Assembly (NCBI RefSeq): GCF_000165425.1
Contig: NW_001799366.1
Coordinates: 146,826 to 210,825, forward strand
Length of the DNA stretch: 64,000 bases
Reading direction: 5' to 3'
Origin: Paramecium tetraurelia
Taxonomy: Eukaryota > Ciliophora > Oligohymenophorea > Peniculida > Parameciidae
Shown here: positions 12,380-23,616 of the stretch, in pieces
Layout of the letters: each line of letters opens with the position of its first letter
How positions within the stretch are numbered: the stretch's first letter is position 1
Program-made: the position numbers and the translations under genes
The notes under the pieces: generated by a model
Told to the model about the DNA's origin: nothing
Database searches by the model: none
The model's input: the letters and a program-made list of their open reading frames with translations, nothing else

Positions 12380-12972
12380 ATGGAAGAATAAGGTGAGCGT
12401 CCAGAAACATCAAAGTGCTCGAGGATGGAAAAACGAAGATTGGTGTCACAGTGTCATCAAAGACAGGAGTCTAGTCAAGCTCAGAGAATTAATGGGATCA
12501 CTTTATAATAATATTTCAGAGGAGGCAACTTCAAAGTCCTGGAGATTAATGAAGATGATTGGGATAATGAATAACCTGGGCAACAGGCAACCAAAGCTCC
12601 ACCTCTTTAAAATAACAATTTTCGTATTAAAACTGATAAGAAAATGAACAACAAAAAACTACTTGAAAGATCCCCTGTCTAAAACCTAACTATGAGCAAG
12701 GATTTTAACCAACGTAAAATTAATCGAGTAAGTAAAGCAATTGACTATTATGCTAGCCTCATATAACATCAAATGAATTCTTTCAAAATGAAGACGATCT
12801 TCGTAAAACTAAGTTAGAATTGAAGTACGGTCGTATGAGGGAGGATGCAATTAATCGCTTTGGCAATCCGGATCAGGAACTATTAAATAAATATGCAGAT
12901 AAATTTAACATCAATAAGGAACCTCCAAAATTAACACTTGCACCAAGAGAACTCTTTACAAAATTTAAATGA
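12380..12972 (+). CDS. Small acidic/basic protein, unknown (187 aa)
   Basis: A 29-nt intron (GTAAGT...GCTAG, near 12730-12758) gives 187 residues. The part from residue ~60 on is clearly coding (VLEINEDDWDNEQPG, NFRIKTDKKMNNKK, RMREDAINRFGNPDQELL, LTLAPRELFTKFK). The first ~55 residues look poor in this frame, while the +2 frame there reads VLEDGKTKIGVTVSSKTG, so the 5' exon structure may differ from my model. No domain is recognised. Confidence 0.5.
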
Positions 12973-13237
12973 ATATAAATTCTTTTTTTCATTGCCACTG
13001 CAAGTTTGAAATACTTCTTCAATCAAAGACAATAAACACTAAAATCTCTTTGTTTTTCGATCCTTCTACCTACTCATTGTCAAATACAAATTCTGTCGTA
13101 TGGACATCCAAATCTAATCAGTGATCAGTAATCCTAATCTATTTTACTCAATCACTATATATGCTTTTTATGATATTCACTAAAAATTAAACACTTTTCA
13201 GCATATTATTAATTTATATATATAATTTATAGAGAGA

Positions 13238-13624
13238 ATGTCCAATAAAAATTACACTATGATTCATTACCATATCCCTTAAGATTTGGATGATCCCGAA
13301 TAACCCAACGCTTACACGTATTGACTATGGCTAAATGTTATTAGACTTCAGTTAAATATCAAAGATATCACATACACAGATATTCTAAAGACATTCCCAA
13401 TCAAGGGATAATTCGATTTCAAATTCCTATATCAACATCAAAAAGAAAACTTTTGGCTTGACATCAAATCTAATGCCACTCCTTTGCCAATAGTGAATAA
13501 ACATATTCATATAAGAGCTGAGCGTGTTTAAAAACCATAAGAAACTCAACCAATATAAATTGTTTAGCCATTACAGCAAAGCCAGCCTACATTATAATAA
13601 TAGAATGATTTAATGTAATTTTGA
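13238..13624 (+). CDS. Small protein with DIX-like domain (119 aa)
   Basis: A 27-nt intron (GTATTG...TATTAG) gives 119 residues. The order of elements fits the DIX fold of Axin/Dishevelled: an opening strand with IHYHIPQD, a strand-helix TLQLNIKDITYTDILKTFP, a KGQFDFKFLY turn, and LPIVNKHIHIRAERV at the end, where DIX domains have LPLFEGKI-x-V. A short Gln-rich tail follows. DIX domains polymerise head to tail in Wnt signalling; ciliates lack Wnt, so any role here would be a polymer or scaffold role by inference. A ubiquitin-like fold of another family is possible. Confidence 0.4.
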
Positions 13625-13835
13625 AGAATAGATGCATTGTATATTCTCAAATTTAAATCATTAATATTTTATTTCTAAACTCTTTTTTCCCTAGACTCTC
13701 ACTCATTAACTTTAAATACATCAAGAATAATCAATATCAAGAATCGGTCCTTATTAAATAGATTATCGCAAAATTCCTTTGTTCATTATTTTTGTATGAA
13801 TTCTTATGGTCATCAAATACAAAAATTTAATAATA

Positions 13836-15148
13836 ATGATATTTAATTTGGTATTCTTCTACTACGCATACGGAGTATCAATAAACTTATTCAGAAAATA
13901 ACAACTAGATTATGCTAACATGTCAAATTTTGACAACTTACTCTTCTATGGTATAATAGAGATAGGGACCCCACCCCAATTAATTTCTGTCGCTTTTGAT
14001 ACTGGATCTAGTATATTATGGGTGCCTTCCGTTAAATGTAAAAATTGCTAGTAGACCATCACGTTTTCACCTGATGAATCAGAAACATTGAAATAAACAC
14101 ATTAAACAATAACAATTCAAGTATAGAATAATTTCAATTTCAGTACGCCAATTCAGAAGTCTTTGGTTTTTTAGTCGAGGATTATGTGGGTTTGCAAGGG
14201 TCAAATTTTCTTTCTTTTATGCCTTTCTTATTAGTCACCAATTAAGAGAATTTTTATGGAAATTAAACTTAAGGAATTATGGGGTTAAATAATGAAATTT
14301 CAACTCAAAATATATTCGATGTTGCTTCTTAGCAAGGCCTATTGAATAATTCAGTATTCGTCATGCAAATAAACCAAGAACCACAACAATCAAGAATTTA
14401 CTACAATATTTCAAATTAAAAACTTAATAATGGTACATTTTGGATAAATTCAATCAGTAAGCAATATTGGGTAAATTAATAATGATATCATTAGAGCATT
14501 CCAATTGATTAAGTTTAAGTAAAAGATTAAGTAAAGAAATTGATTAAATATAATTGCGGCATAGTGGATTCTGGAACTTCTGGCTTGTTTCTGGCTGAAG
14601 ACTTGTTTTAACTTGTTATGGATTCATTGCTTAAAGTATGCAAAAAGTACCTTCTTATTGTACTTTGTCCTTGCTATCCAAATGAATACGAATAATAATA
14701 TATTCCAGATATAGTCTTTTTTTCTAATGGAAAGAAATTTACCATCTCTTACTAAAGCTATATATATTACCAAAGCATGGAGAATGGCTATTGCTAAATA
14801 ACTCTGAGAAGTATGAATATGTTGGATGGTTTGCTTGATTGCATGATCTTTGGAGACCCATTTCTATTAAATTATATCATAATCTTTGACAAACAAAAAA
14901 ATAGAATGGGATTTTAAAATTCAAGTCTAGAACTTTGGGATGTTGCGCCTTAGATCTCTAATGATTATCCTCTTCAAGTCGTTGGGTTAACTTGGTTTTC
15001 ATTAACTGCTTATTTCTTAATATTAGGAGTTCTTTTCTACTACAATAATTTGATGTTTAAAGTAGACTAGGTTGAAGATTAAAATACTTCTGAATAAGAG
15101 TTACCAAATGAAAACACTTCTTTACAAGCAGCTCTAGTCAAAAAGTGA
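13836..15148 (+). CDS. Pepsin-family aspartyl protease with C-terminal membrane anchor
   Basis: Two introns (23 and 24 nt) give 421 residues. Both catalytic loops are present: DTGSS near residue 55 and DSGTS near residue 225, each with the hydrophobic strands expected around it (VAFDTGSS-ILWVPS, CGIVDSGTSGLFLA). A hydrophobic N-terminus (MIFNLVFFYYAYGV) can act as a signal peptide, and there is one strong transmembrane segment near residues 375-397 (TWFSLTAYFLILGVLFYY) with a short acidic cytosolic tail. This suggests a secretory-pathway or lysosomal membrane protease. The propeptide is very short or absent. The pair YANSEVFGF/GIMGLNNE matches usual pepsin core segments. Confidence 0.85.
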
Positions 15149-15492
15149 TGGTGATCAAATTATATGTTTTTTTAAAAAATATTACCTAAAAGTTAATCAT
15201 GTTTATCATTAATTCATTTTTCTATCAAGAGTAAAGTTGTAAAAGTTAAAATAAATTTATATAAAATTTGAGTTGAGAAGAGAAGTCATAAATTTCAAAG
15301 TTCTATTTTGAGTTCAAATACAATTCTTAAGAAAAAAAACTGAATTTATCAAAAATTTTGATTTATTAATTTCATAATCATTAAAACTAAATTAGCTCTT
15401 TTAAGCATTCATCCATTAATTAATCTTAAACCATCTATGAAATTTCAACTAGAATTTCAGATTATTCTTCATCATATATCAGCCATCTCTCT
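15149..15492. other. Convergent intergenic spacer, ~340 bp
   Basis: Lies between the 3' ends of the aspartyl protease gene and the IQ-motif gene. AT-rich with stops in every frame; nothing further seen. Confidence 0.5.
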
Positions 15493-18400
15493 TCATTTTG
15501 ATAAATCTTTAATTATTATCAATAACCATACTTCTTAATTAAGCATTCTTATCATCCTCTCCTCTTTAATTTGATTTAAGTATTCTTAATCTAACATTAG
15601 AATTTTTGGGAATGGGGAGTCAGGCTTATCGATTATCAAACCTACTAAGAATGATGCCCAATCAGTGACCTATTTTATAGCTCCTTAGAATATCTCTTAA
15701 AGAGTCTCTGACTTCTTATTTCTATTAATGGGATTAAACTTATAAGTACCTTTATATCAATTCTAATGGCTGTTTAATCCAAGGCAGGGGATAACCATTT
15801 AACCCGAAAGGTCTAAAGTAATCCAAAGCTTCATTTAGTGCATCATACAGGACTTTATTATGAATATGCTCTAATTCCAACAAAAACCCATCATCCGAAG
15901 AGATTTGTTCTTCCTCCATCAGCTAATTCTCTAATTAAGCATATTATTCTGTCTATAAGATAGGTTAATTTGATTAATCATCGTGTTCGCTGGATTGATA
16001 ATCATCCTCTTCATCATAATAATGGAAAAATTTCAAGATTTCTTTTGGAGTTGGCCCCAAAGGAGTATTTATTCTTTAGATCAATGCTACTTTCCTATCA
16101 GACTGCAATAAGAATGATTCTAACTTGGCTAAATAGACTTTGACTTATTAAATATTGGTCTTAATTCCTTTGCTTTGCTGGAACTTTATTAATGTAGTGA
16201 TGTCTTTGTTGTACAACTTCAATTCTTCATACATATCTTGTATTTCATTTCCAATAATTGAGTTAGCAATTAAAATGGAATATGATTAGATTTATGAATC
16301 ATTATACTCAGGTTCTTTATGTATAAGTGTAGAGACTTTGATGACTTGGGATTGTTGAATCTTACCACAGTCTAAATTATCACTTGTGTACAACATTTCA
16401 TCATCCCATTCCAAATTTTCGTAGATTTATTATTGATTATATTATTATTACTATTGACGTGGAGATGGGGAAGGAGAAGTTTTAGGAACTTTTCTGATAT
16501 CTTATGATTCACAGATGGATGAACTAAAATTCATAGTTACAGTATCAAAATTATTGGTTTTTACTATTTTTGATTGTGATCCTGAATTGATTTCTCTTAT
16601 CAATCTCAAGTTACTGACATTTTCACTTGAGAATGAGGAGGTTAATTACTGATTTTTCAACTTAGACATAAATAATAAATCTTTTTATGTTCTCATAAAT
16701 GTCTCATATAATCCTTTCCATCCATTTTCAATGTTCGATTTCTGTTATTTGAAGTCTTCTTTTTCTTTAGTAACCCACTTTTCAATTTTGAATTTTTACT
16801 TTTCATATGTTTTAGGACTGATTTATTTTTGTTACAATGCTTCATGAATATTTTTCATTTCATTTTTTTGTCTTTCTTCAATTGCTGTCTCTCTCATTTA
16901 GATTAATTTATTCATATACTCTCGATTGAGAAGTTCTTTGAATTTTTTTGATGCAAAATCATAGAATGGATTCTATTCAAACAAGGAAGCATCTTTATTA
17001 GCAGGTGATGAAGTCTATGATAATTTAACTAGATTCTCAGATCCCATCACTTATCTAATTTCACTCATTTCTACTGACTGTTATTATTCTTGCTTATCTA
17101 AATTATCTTCATTCATTTCTCCATCTATTTCATTTGTTAATTACAATGTGAAAGCCTTTAAATCCTACAAGACTTCCTTAATATTTTATTTAGATCCTTT
17201 CCTTTATAATTGTGAAATGTGCTCTAACATTTGATGCCATTGTTGTTTTTATTTTTCAATGATAATTTTATGATTTGATTTCTATTGAGGCAACTTCTTA
17301 ATAGATGACACCTTTTAAGAATTGAATTGATCTTCATTTTCATCATCCCAATCCAATTAATCAATAAACGTATTGAATCCATTTTTATCATTCTTTTTCT
17401 AAGATGACTTCAATCCACTCTGCTCCTTACCTATCTACACTGATTGACAGATGGGTTCCAATTAAGCTTATCTCTAACTCAAATTTGGAGTTAATTGATC
17501 CAACTTGATTTCATCTTCATCATCTTCAACATAGTTCTTGTAATATGATAATATTTGTCTCGTCTTATAACCTCTCCAAACCTTTTAAATTATAATTGCA
17601 GCCTTAACGATTTAAGCCATTTCTTTTTCCAGGTTTCCCAATTCTTGGATTTGTTATTCCTCATCCTCATCCAAGGTTGGCTCAGAAATAACATGCTACC
17701 GCCTAGTGCTTTTATGTATTGAGTCCATTTAAGATATACCTTCTTGATCGCTGTCCAATACTAATCCAAAACAACTTTGATTATCTTTGGGTTCTCCATT
17801 GATTTGAGCATAACGATTAGCTAGATTCTGATATTTCATAATCAATTCTTTTTTCTTATCTGCCATCGATGATTTTGTTCTTTTCTTTTTATGAAAGGAC
17901 ACTGACTTTTTTTGATGCACGGATGTAGTATGATTACGATCTATTGTAAATTATAATGTTTTATTTACATTTAATATATTCGTTTAAATTCTATAAATTT
18001 TGTTAGATTTTAGTTTATCTATCTATTTCTTGTTGTTTTTTGAACTGCATTTCAAATTAAATTTGTCTTTTCTTCCATTCTTTGTACATTCGTATCTCTT
18101 GTAATTGTTATTCATTGAATTTTGGTTAATATTGTGTTTATTCCTCCTCTTCATTGACCTTCTATTCTAAACAATATCTAAATACATATTTACTATTAAT
18201 CATCTATTTGATTTTCCTTTTTGGAAGGTGATTCAAAAATGAGACTCCCAAAATCTCTCGACGATCTTCCTTTGGTTCTTCCTCCTTACCTTTCCTCATC
18301 TATTGTTGATACAATAGGTTGTCTCTCTTCGCCAATTAAGCAAAGATATAATTCTTAAGTCTTTCTTGATTCAATCCCCAAGGAAGGGGTGATTGATTAG

Positions 18401-18552
18401 TTTATTTTGATTTGCCTTGCTTCTTTTTCTTCTTTTTTGGTTCTCCATCATAAAGTTTTTCTCCTTTGCTTTTGGCAGCTCTCTAGTTTATAAATATAAC
18501 TCTACTTATTCTTCTCTAGATTCAGATTGATGTTTATATTGATACCTGACAT
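15493..18552 (-). CDS. IQ-motif coiled-coil protein (983 aa)
   Basis: Four introns (30, 25, 28, 25 nt) bring the whole into one frame of 983 residues. A lysine-rich N-terminus (KKKKKKQGKSKQ) and a PWGLNQERLKNYIFAQLAKR segment lead to a calmodulin-binding IQ motif (IIIQKVWRGYKTR) in the first third. Acidic and coiled-coil regions follow, then a C-terminal part with LELEHIHNKVLYDALNEALDY and NGYPLPW, which recalls the C-terminal regions of DUF4378/TRM-type cytoskeletal proteins. The 28-nt intron near 17940-17967 joins what would otherwise look like two genes. A calmodulin-regulated cytoskeletal role is an inference. The first two splice sites near the ATG are the least sure. Confidence 0.6.
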
Positions 18553-19104
18553 TTTTTATAAATACACAATTTGAATTATTATGATAAAATTTGAAAAATT
18601 TATATTAAATTATAAGAGTTATTTATTTTTCCTTGGTTTCATTTGAATTGGGATGAGGACCTTAAATTTGATCGTATTCAGATGGATTTAATTATTCCAA
18701 TAAAATGGCACCTTATTGGATTTTACTCCATCAGATGAATCTAATATTGTAAATTAAATTAGAGTAATAAGTTGAGAATGTCTAGAAATAGTATTAATAT
18801 TATGCTTTGAGTATATATTATACAAATATAGCTATATGAATTCTCAAAGAAAACAACAATTCTGTTTAAATTCTTGTTTTTTGATATATTAGATAGGTAT
18901 ATATAATATTAGATTCTGAATATATTACTCACAATTGAAAATTATTTCACTTTGTTATATTTATGATTATTTAACCAGAACAGACATTATCCTATTATAT
19001 ATCCCATCAACAGTATATAATATAGTTTAATGATTAAAATGTTTTTCTCCTATAATTTTTGTATTAAGGAATAAACTATAAGATCTACATTAGTTTGTTT
19101 AGTA
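18553..19104. other. Intergenic region, ~550 bp, with a short coding-like piece
   Basis: AT-rich. On the minus strand about 18620-18710 a short frame reads LLEQLNPSEYDQIQGPHPNSNETKEK, which looks like the end of a protein, but no start, stop or exon connects to it. It may be a decayed 3' exon. The rest shows only stops. Confidence 0.35.
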
Positions 19105-19377
19105 ATGGCATAGATCGTTGAAATTGAACCTTATTTGATTTAGAGTAATTTATTTAAATTGGAATGTATTAAGACAATATTTTATTTCTTAACCTACTAA
19201 TATGATGTTAATGTTCACCAATAATCCAAATCCAAATTAAGGATTAAAAATGGATAATTATTATCAGAAAATGAAAGTGGTTTGTTTATTGGAAATAACA
19301 TATTAATAAAACCAGGATAATGGATTTGCAAATAAGACAAAGGAGAGGTAAATTAATAGTAGGATTTTTTGGATTGA
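19105..19377 (+). CDS. Small protein, unknown (90 aa)
   Basis: A single exon of 90 codons with TAA/TAG as Gln (MAQIVEIEPYLIQSNLFKLEC..., ESGLFIGNNILIKPGQW) ending at TGA 19375-19377. The composition is that of a folded mixed protein and the frame ends 34 bp before the convergent thioredoxin-like gene. No family is recognised; it might be the N-terminal part of something longer if the stop is inside an unseen intron. Confidence 0.5.
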
Positions 19378-19411
19378 ATAATGATTTCCTTATGTTATTG
19401 ATATTGATTAA

Positions 19412-22145
19412 TCAAAATGCTTGGTAACCTCCATAATTGAATAGGACTCTAGTGAATAAGCTATCTATAGTCATTCCATCTGATTCATCCTTTGCAACAA
19501 TTTCCTTAGCTTTATCAGAGTCTTTATTTTTTAACTCTGCAAAGCATTTGCAACAATAGTCAATATAACCCTAAATGAATAGAATAATAATATACTCCTC
19601 CTCGATATCTTCCAGGTCTAGCAGTAACAGAAATGTATCTTGGACCCTTGGCTCCTTCTCCACATCCATTGCACATCATAGGATGACTTTATTCTGCTTT
19701 CTCACCTTCTTTCAACTTCAAGTTCTTTCCAATTTTGTGTTCATCAATATTTGTTAACACTGATGGGTCTGATAATGGGCCATTAATAAATATTAAAGAA
19801 TCCTGATATTTATATCTTTCCATTCCATTTTTAGTTTGATCATCAAATTCTGCGCATTCTGTGCAAACATTTTCATCCTTAAAGTAGCAATAGTATTATT
19901 AAGCATCTTTTGAAATATCCTTTTAACACACTGCACAAACAGTTCCTGGATATTTAACTGTAATGGTCTTTGAAATTGTTTTATTAATCTTCCATCTAGT
20001 TTCTGGAACGATTTAATAAAGCTTGGCCAAAATAGTTTTAAGACTTTCGACTTGAGTGTCTCTAACAAAGTAATTGAGCTCAACAGTTTCAATTTAATAT
20101 TAGTCTCCTTCTGCTTAAGTGGAATTGATTTTAAGATCAAAGGCGATCACTTTTTGTTAATCAATTGATTTTATCAAAGCTTCTGTTTCTTCACTTTAGA
20201 GAATGTCTTTGATTTGGTTTATACAATCTTAGCCTAGGAATATAGGCTCAGCTTGTTCGAGAGATTTCTTAGGAGCTTCTTCCTTTATCAAATCTTCGAC
20301 AACTTCTTTCATGTTACTGACTGAAGCCACATTTCTAATTGTACCGAATTTATCTACAATAATGTAATGAGGAATGTATTGAACTCCATACAAAGTTGCA
20401 TCCCTTTATCTTTGTTCTTTTGGGAAATAAAACTCAATATATTTTTAGCTTTCTTGATGAGAGTCCATAAATTCTTTAGCTTCTTCTGCCAAGACCAAAC
20501 TCAAAGAAACAAATCTAACAGAATTGCCCCATTTTTCTTAGTTTTCCTTGATAAGATCTGTGTTATTTGCAATTTCTCTAACACATGGACCACACCATTT
20601 GGCCCAATAATCAAGAACTAAGACTTGACCTTAAGTGTGTGCGATGGTAGTGAATTCTTCAGATCCCCATTTCTTGTAATCGTCAATTGAGACAAATTAT
20701 TTACCTTCCCCAAGAGTAACATTTTATTTTAAGCCTTCAACAATCGATTCAATGGTTTCTCTAATTCCTTAGTTCTCATCATCTTCGAATGATTCTGTGT
20801 ATTCTCTCAATTCATCCAATCCAGTTTTATAGGCATCTAAGGTGAGATTTTCACATTTAAGTGTAAATCTTTGTCTATCTCTAGCTGTTATTTCTTATTT
20901 TTCTTAACTCAAACTAAAACTTGAAATTTAAGTTGTTGGGAATGAAATAGTAACGCCTTTGGTTTCAAAATGAGATTAAAATTTAGCTTTTATTTCCTTG
21001 ATTTATCTTTAAGGATCTCTAATTTTAGATTCTTTTACAACTTTCAAATCATCTGAGATTTGATTCCAATGATTTTAAAGGAATGCATTAATTTTCTCTT
21101 CTTCTGCAACATTAACATCATATCTAAGTTCGAGTTTAGATCTCTTTTTAACTTATTTAGATCCATCATGAATCCAATGATTTTCTTTCTGTAATTATAT
21201 TTCTACGATTCCATCAAATTAAGCATCTGTAATAACAGTTTATAATTCCTTTATTTTGTCTTTTAACTATTTGTATTATTCCTTAGTCAATAATTCTTTT
21301 TGGTTGTTATTTTCTGCTGCATTTTCTTGATTCGGTTTTTATTCTTCTTCTTCTTTTTCAGCTGCTATTTCTTTATTTATTCTTTCTTCCAAATTGCCTT
21401 TTGAAGGGTGTCCCAAATACACAATCTTTCCCCACTTATTTACAAGTAAAACAAATGGAATTCCTCTGAGTTAGAGATATTTAATAAGATCGTTTTGGTC
21501 ATCCCATCCCTTCTCAAATCTATAATGTTCTATGGATTTCCATTTTTTTGAATTGACTCTTTCTTTCACTGATTCAGAGTCGTCATCAACAGAGATAGCT
21601 ATAATCTTTGCCTTATTCTACCAATCTGGATTCTTTTCCAACATTTTTTAATTATGTTCCATTGGATTTTAACATGGACCACACCATGTAGCCTAAATAA
21701 ATATTATTTATAATTATTACCCATAAGTCAATCAAATAAACAATACCATCTTCTACTTAAAAGGTTGTCTTTTCGGTTTTGTGAGTATTATCTTCTGCAA
21801 AAATAATTTTCTCAATTCCATCCACCAATTGAAGTTTGTCACCAAGTTAGTAATTAGGTGTTAGTGTTTATATTAGTGTATTTATTTCATCCTTTACATC
21901 TTGTATAACCTCCTCTCCTAAAGAATTGGATGATTATTTCAAAGTGTTATGAAGTTACGCATTTACTGCACCTAATTGTTTTGTACTTCTAAATACTCTT
22001 GTGCTTTGAACACTATGATATAATTATGTATTTACTTTTCAACTTTGGATCCTGCTTTGACAGTCTTTATGTGTTTTACAGCGATATCGTGAGGAAGTTC
22101 CTTTAAAAATTATTAAAGTATCTTTGTGTCGTCCTTAATTGACAT
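19412..22145 (-). CDS. Double thioredoxin/TlpA-like protein with C-terminal Cys-rich zinc-finger region (885 aa)
   Basis: Three introns (23, 28, 25 nt) give 885 residues. Two thioredoxin-fold domains each carry a complete WCGPC redox site: one near residue 136 (codons at 21672-21686) and one near residue 499 (20583-20597). Each is followed by a FVLLVNKWG- or YIIVDKFG-type strand, as in TlpA/ResA and nucleoredoxin-like proteins, and by an alpha-helical charged region. The C-terminus holds paired Cys motifs (CAVCQKD, CTECAEF, HPMMCNGCGEGAKG, YCCKCF) arranged like a ZZ-type zinc finger. No signal peptide is seen, so cytosolic or ciliary disulphide chemistry is likely. The domain combination is unusual. 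Confidence 0.8.
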
Positions 22146-23086
22146 TTTAATTATGTAATTAATTAATTCTAATGTTATGTTATAACACAATCATCCGATG
22201 TATTCCGATCAGATTACTATATACACATAACTCACAAAATTATGATTATAATACCACTGAATTGCTAGTACTTGTAATTACATGAATAATTAAGCAAGTT
22301 TGCCCTTAATTCATAATATCAAAGTTCATTGTTCTCTTTTTGAATATAAATATATTTTATGAAAAAATCTGCCATTTTGATGTAATTATTAGGTGTAATT
22401 AATTATTTATTTAACTCTTCCAAAATATTTGTTAATGAGGATTTTATGACCTCATATAGGCTTTTTGGTCTGTATCAAAATGAATACAAAGATTTGCCTT
22501 AAGTTTAACTTAATTAAATCATAAATCATTTTCAAATTGAATAGAACCAGATTTACTTATTGTGTATATGAGGATATAATATAATACTTGATTTTTTAAA
22601 ACTAAAGACATTTAAATCATATTAGTTTTTATAAAATATTATTAATAAATGCTAAATATCAACATTTTTTAAAATAAAAGACCGAACACTGTTATTTATC
22701 ATATATTACTTTATGTTCTTTTCTTAATCATCATCAAAAGAGTATTTCCATAATCTTAGCTTCATCAGATATATTACAAATAATATACTAGGCCAATTAA
22801 CAAATAAGATTTTTAATTCTCATAGAGTTAAACAATAATCAAATTTTATCAAAGCAATCAATAACTTCTGATATTATATTTATCTCTATATTTATATTTC
22901 TTTTAATTATCTTTAGCTTATTAGGAGTTTACTTTGTGAAGGTCTAAAATTAGAATTTGTCAATCAATTAAATAATACTATAAGAGGAAACTAAATAATA
23001 CTCATAAATATTAGTCATCGTTAGTACTATATAAAGATTCAATTAAAAGACACATATTTAGAATTAAAATTATATTTATAAGGTTT
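22146..23086. other. AT-rich intergenic region, ~940 bp
   Basis: No convincing gene. A plus-strand frame about 22710-23099 lacks TGA and contains a hydrophobic run (IIFISIFIFLLIIFSLLGVYF), but it has no clear start and overlaps the next gene's start codon, so I do not call it. Confidence 0.4.
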
Positions 23087-23616
23087 ATGAAAGACAATGA
23101 TTCAATATCCACTCTAAACGAACAATTAAAAGACTAACTCTTAGATTCATCAACTTTGGAACCATCTATACAGAACAAAAACCACCAGAATATGATCTAA
23201 ACCCATGAAGTTTAAGGGTCAATGAAGAGAAAAAGCTACATAAAGAAATAAAAAAAAAAACGATAAGGAAGAAAATGTAGGGATTTTACAATTTAAGAGG
23301 ATTAGAAGCTGTTAGGGTTCATATTAATGTTTGGACCAAAATTCAAAACAATCTAAAGAAGGATGTCTGGAAGACCATTAAACATTTTGAAGAATAGATA
23401 CTATAGAGATCTACGATATCGATGGGATGAGGTTTTAGGAGAGTAATATTATTCATTTAAATATGTCCTAGAGAATTTGCTCACTTGAATGAAATAAAAA
23501 CAGATCTCATCCCTGATGAAATTTTGAAAAACCCACCTTTTGATCCAGATCTATCAAAAATTATGATGAACATGATGAATTAGATGTAAAATGTAATCAC
23601 AAAATGTTTGAATTGA
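23087..23616 (+). CDS. Myb/SANT-like DNA-binding protein (166 aa)
   Basis: A 29-nt intron (GTAATA...CCTAG, near 23435-23463) gives 166 residues. The central block FTIQEDQKLLGFILMFGPKF followed by IQRRMSGRPLNILKNRYYRDLR has the spacing of a Myb/SANT helix-turn-helix: an acidic ED before helix 1, a Gly turn, and a third helix ending KNRYY. The usual first Trp of the repeat is Phe here. A basic stretch (KRKSYIKKQKKKRQGRK) just before it could be a nuclear signal. One repeat only. A transcription-factor or chromatin role is likely from the family. Confidence 0.65.

Noticed and set aside
22710..23099. Frame without TGA containing a hydrophobic segment
   Set aside because: No start codon or splice plan, and it would overlap the start of the Myb-like gene; the hydrophobic run is expected from T-rich DNA.
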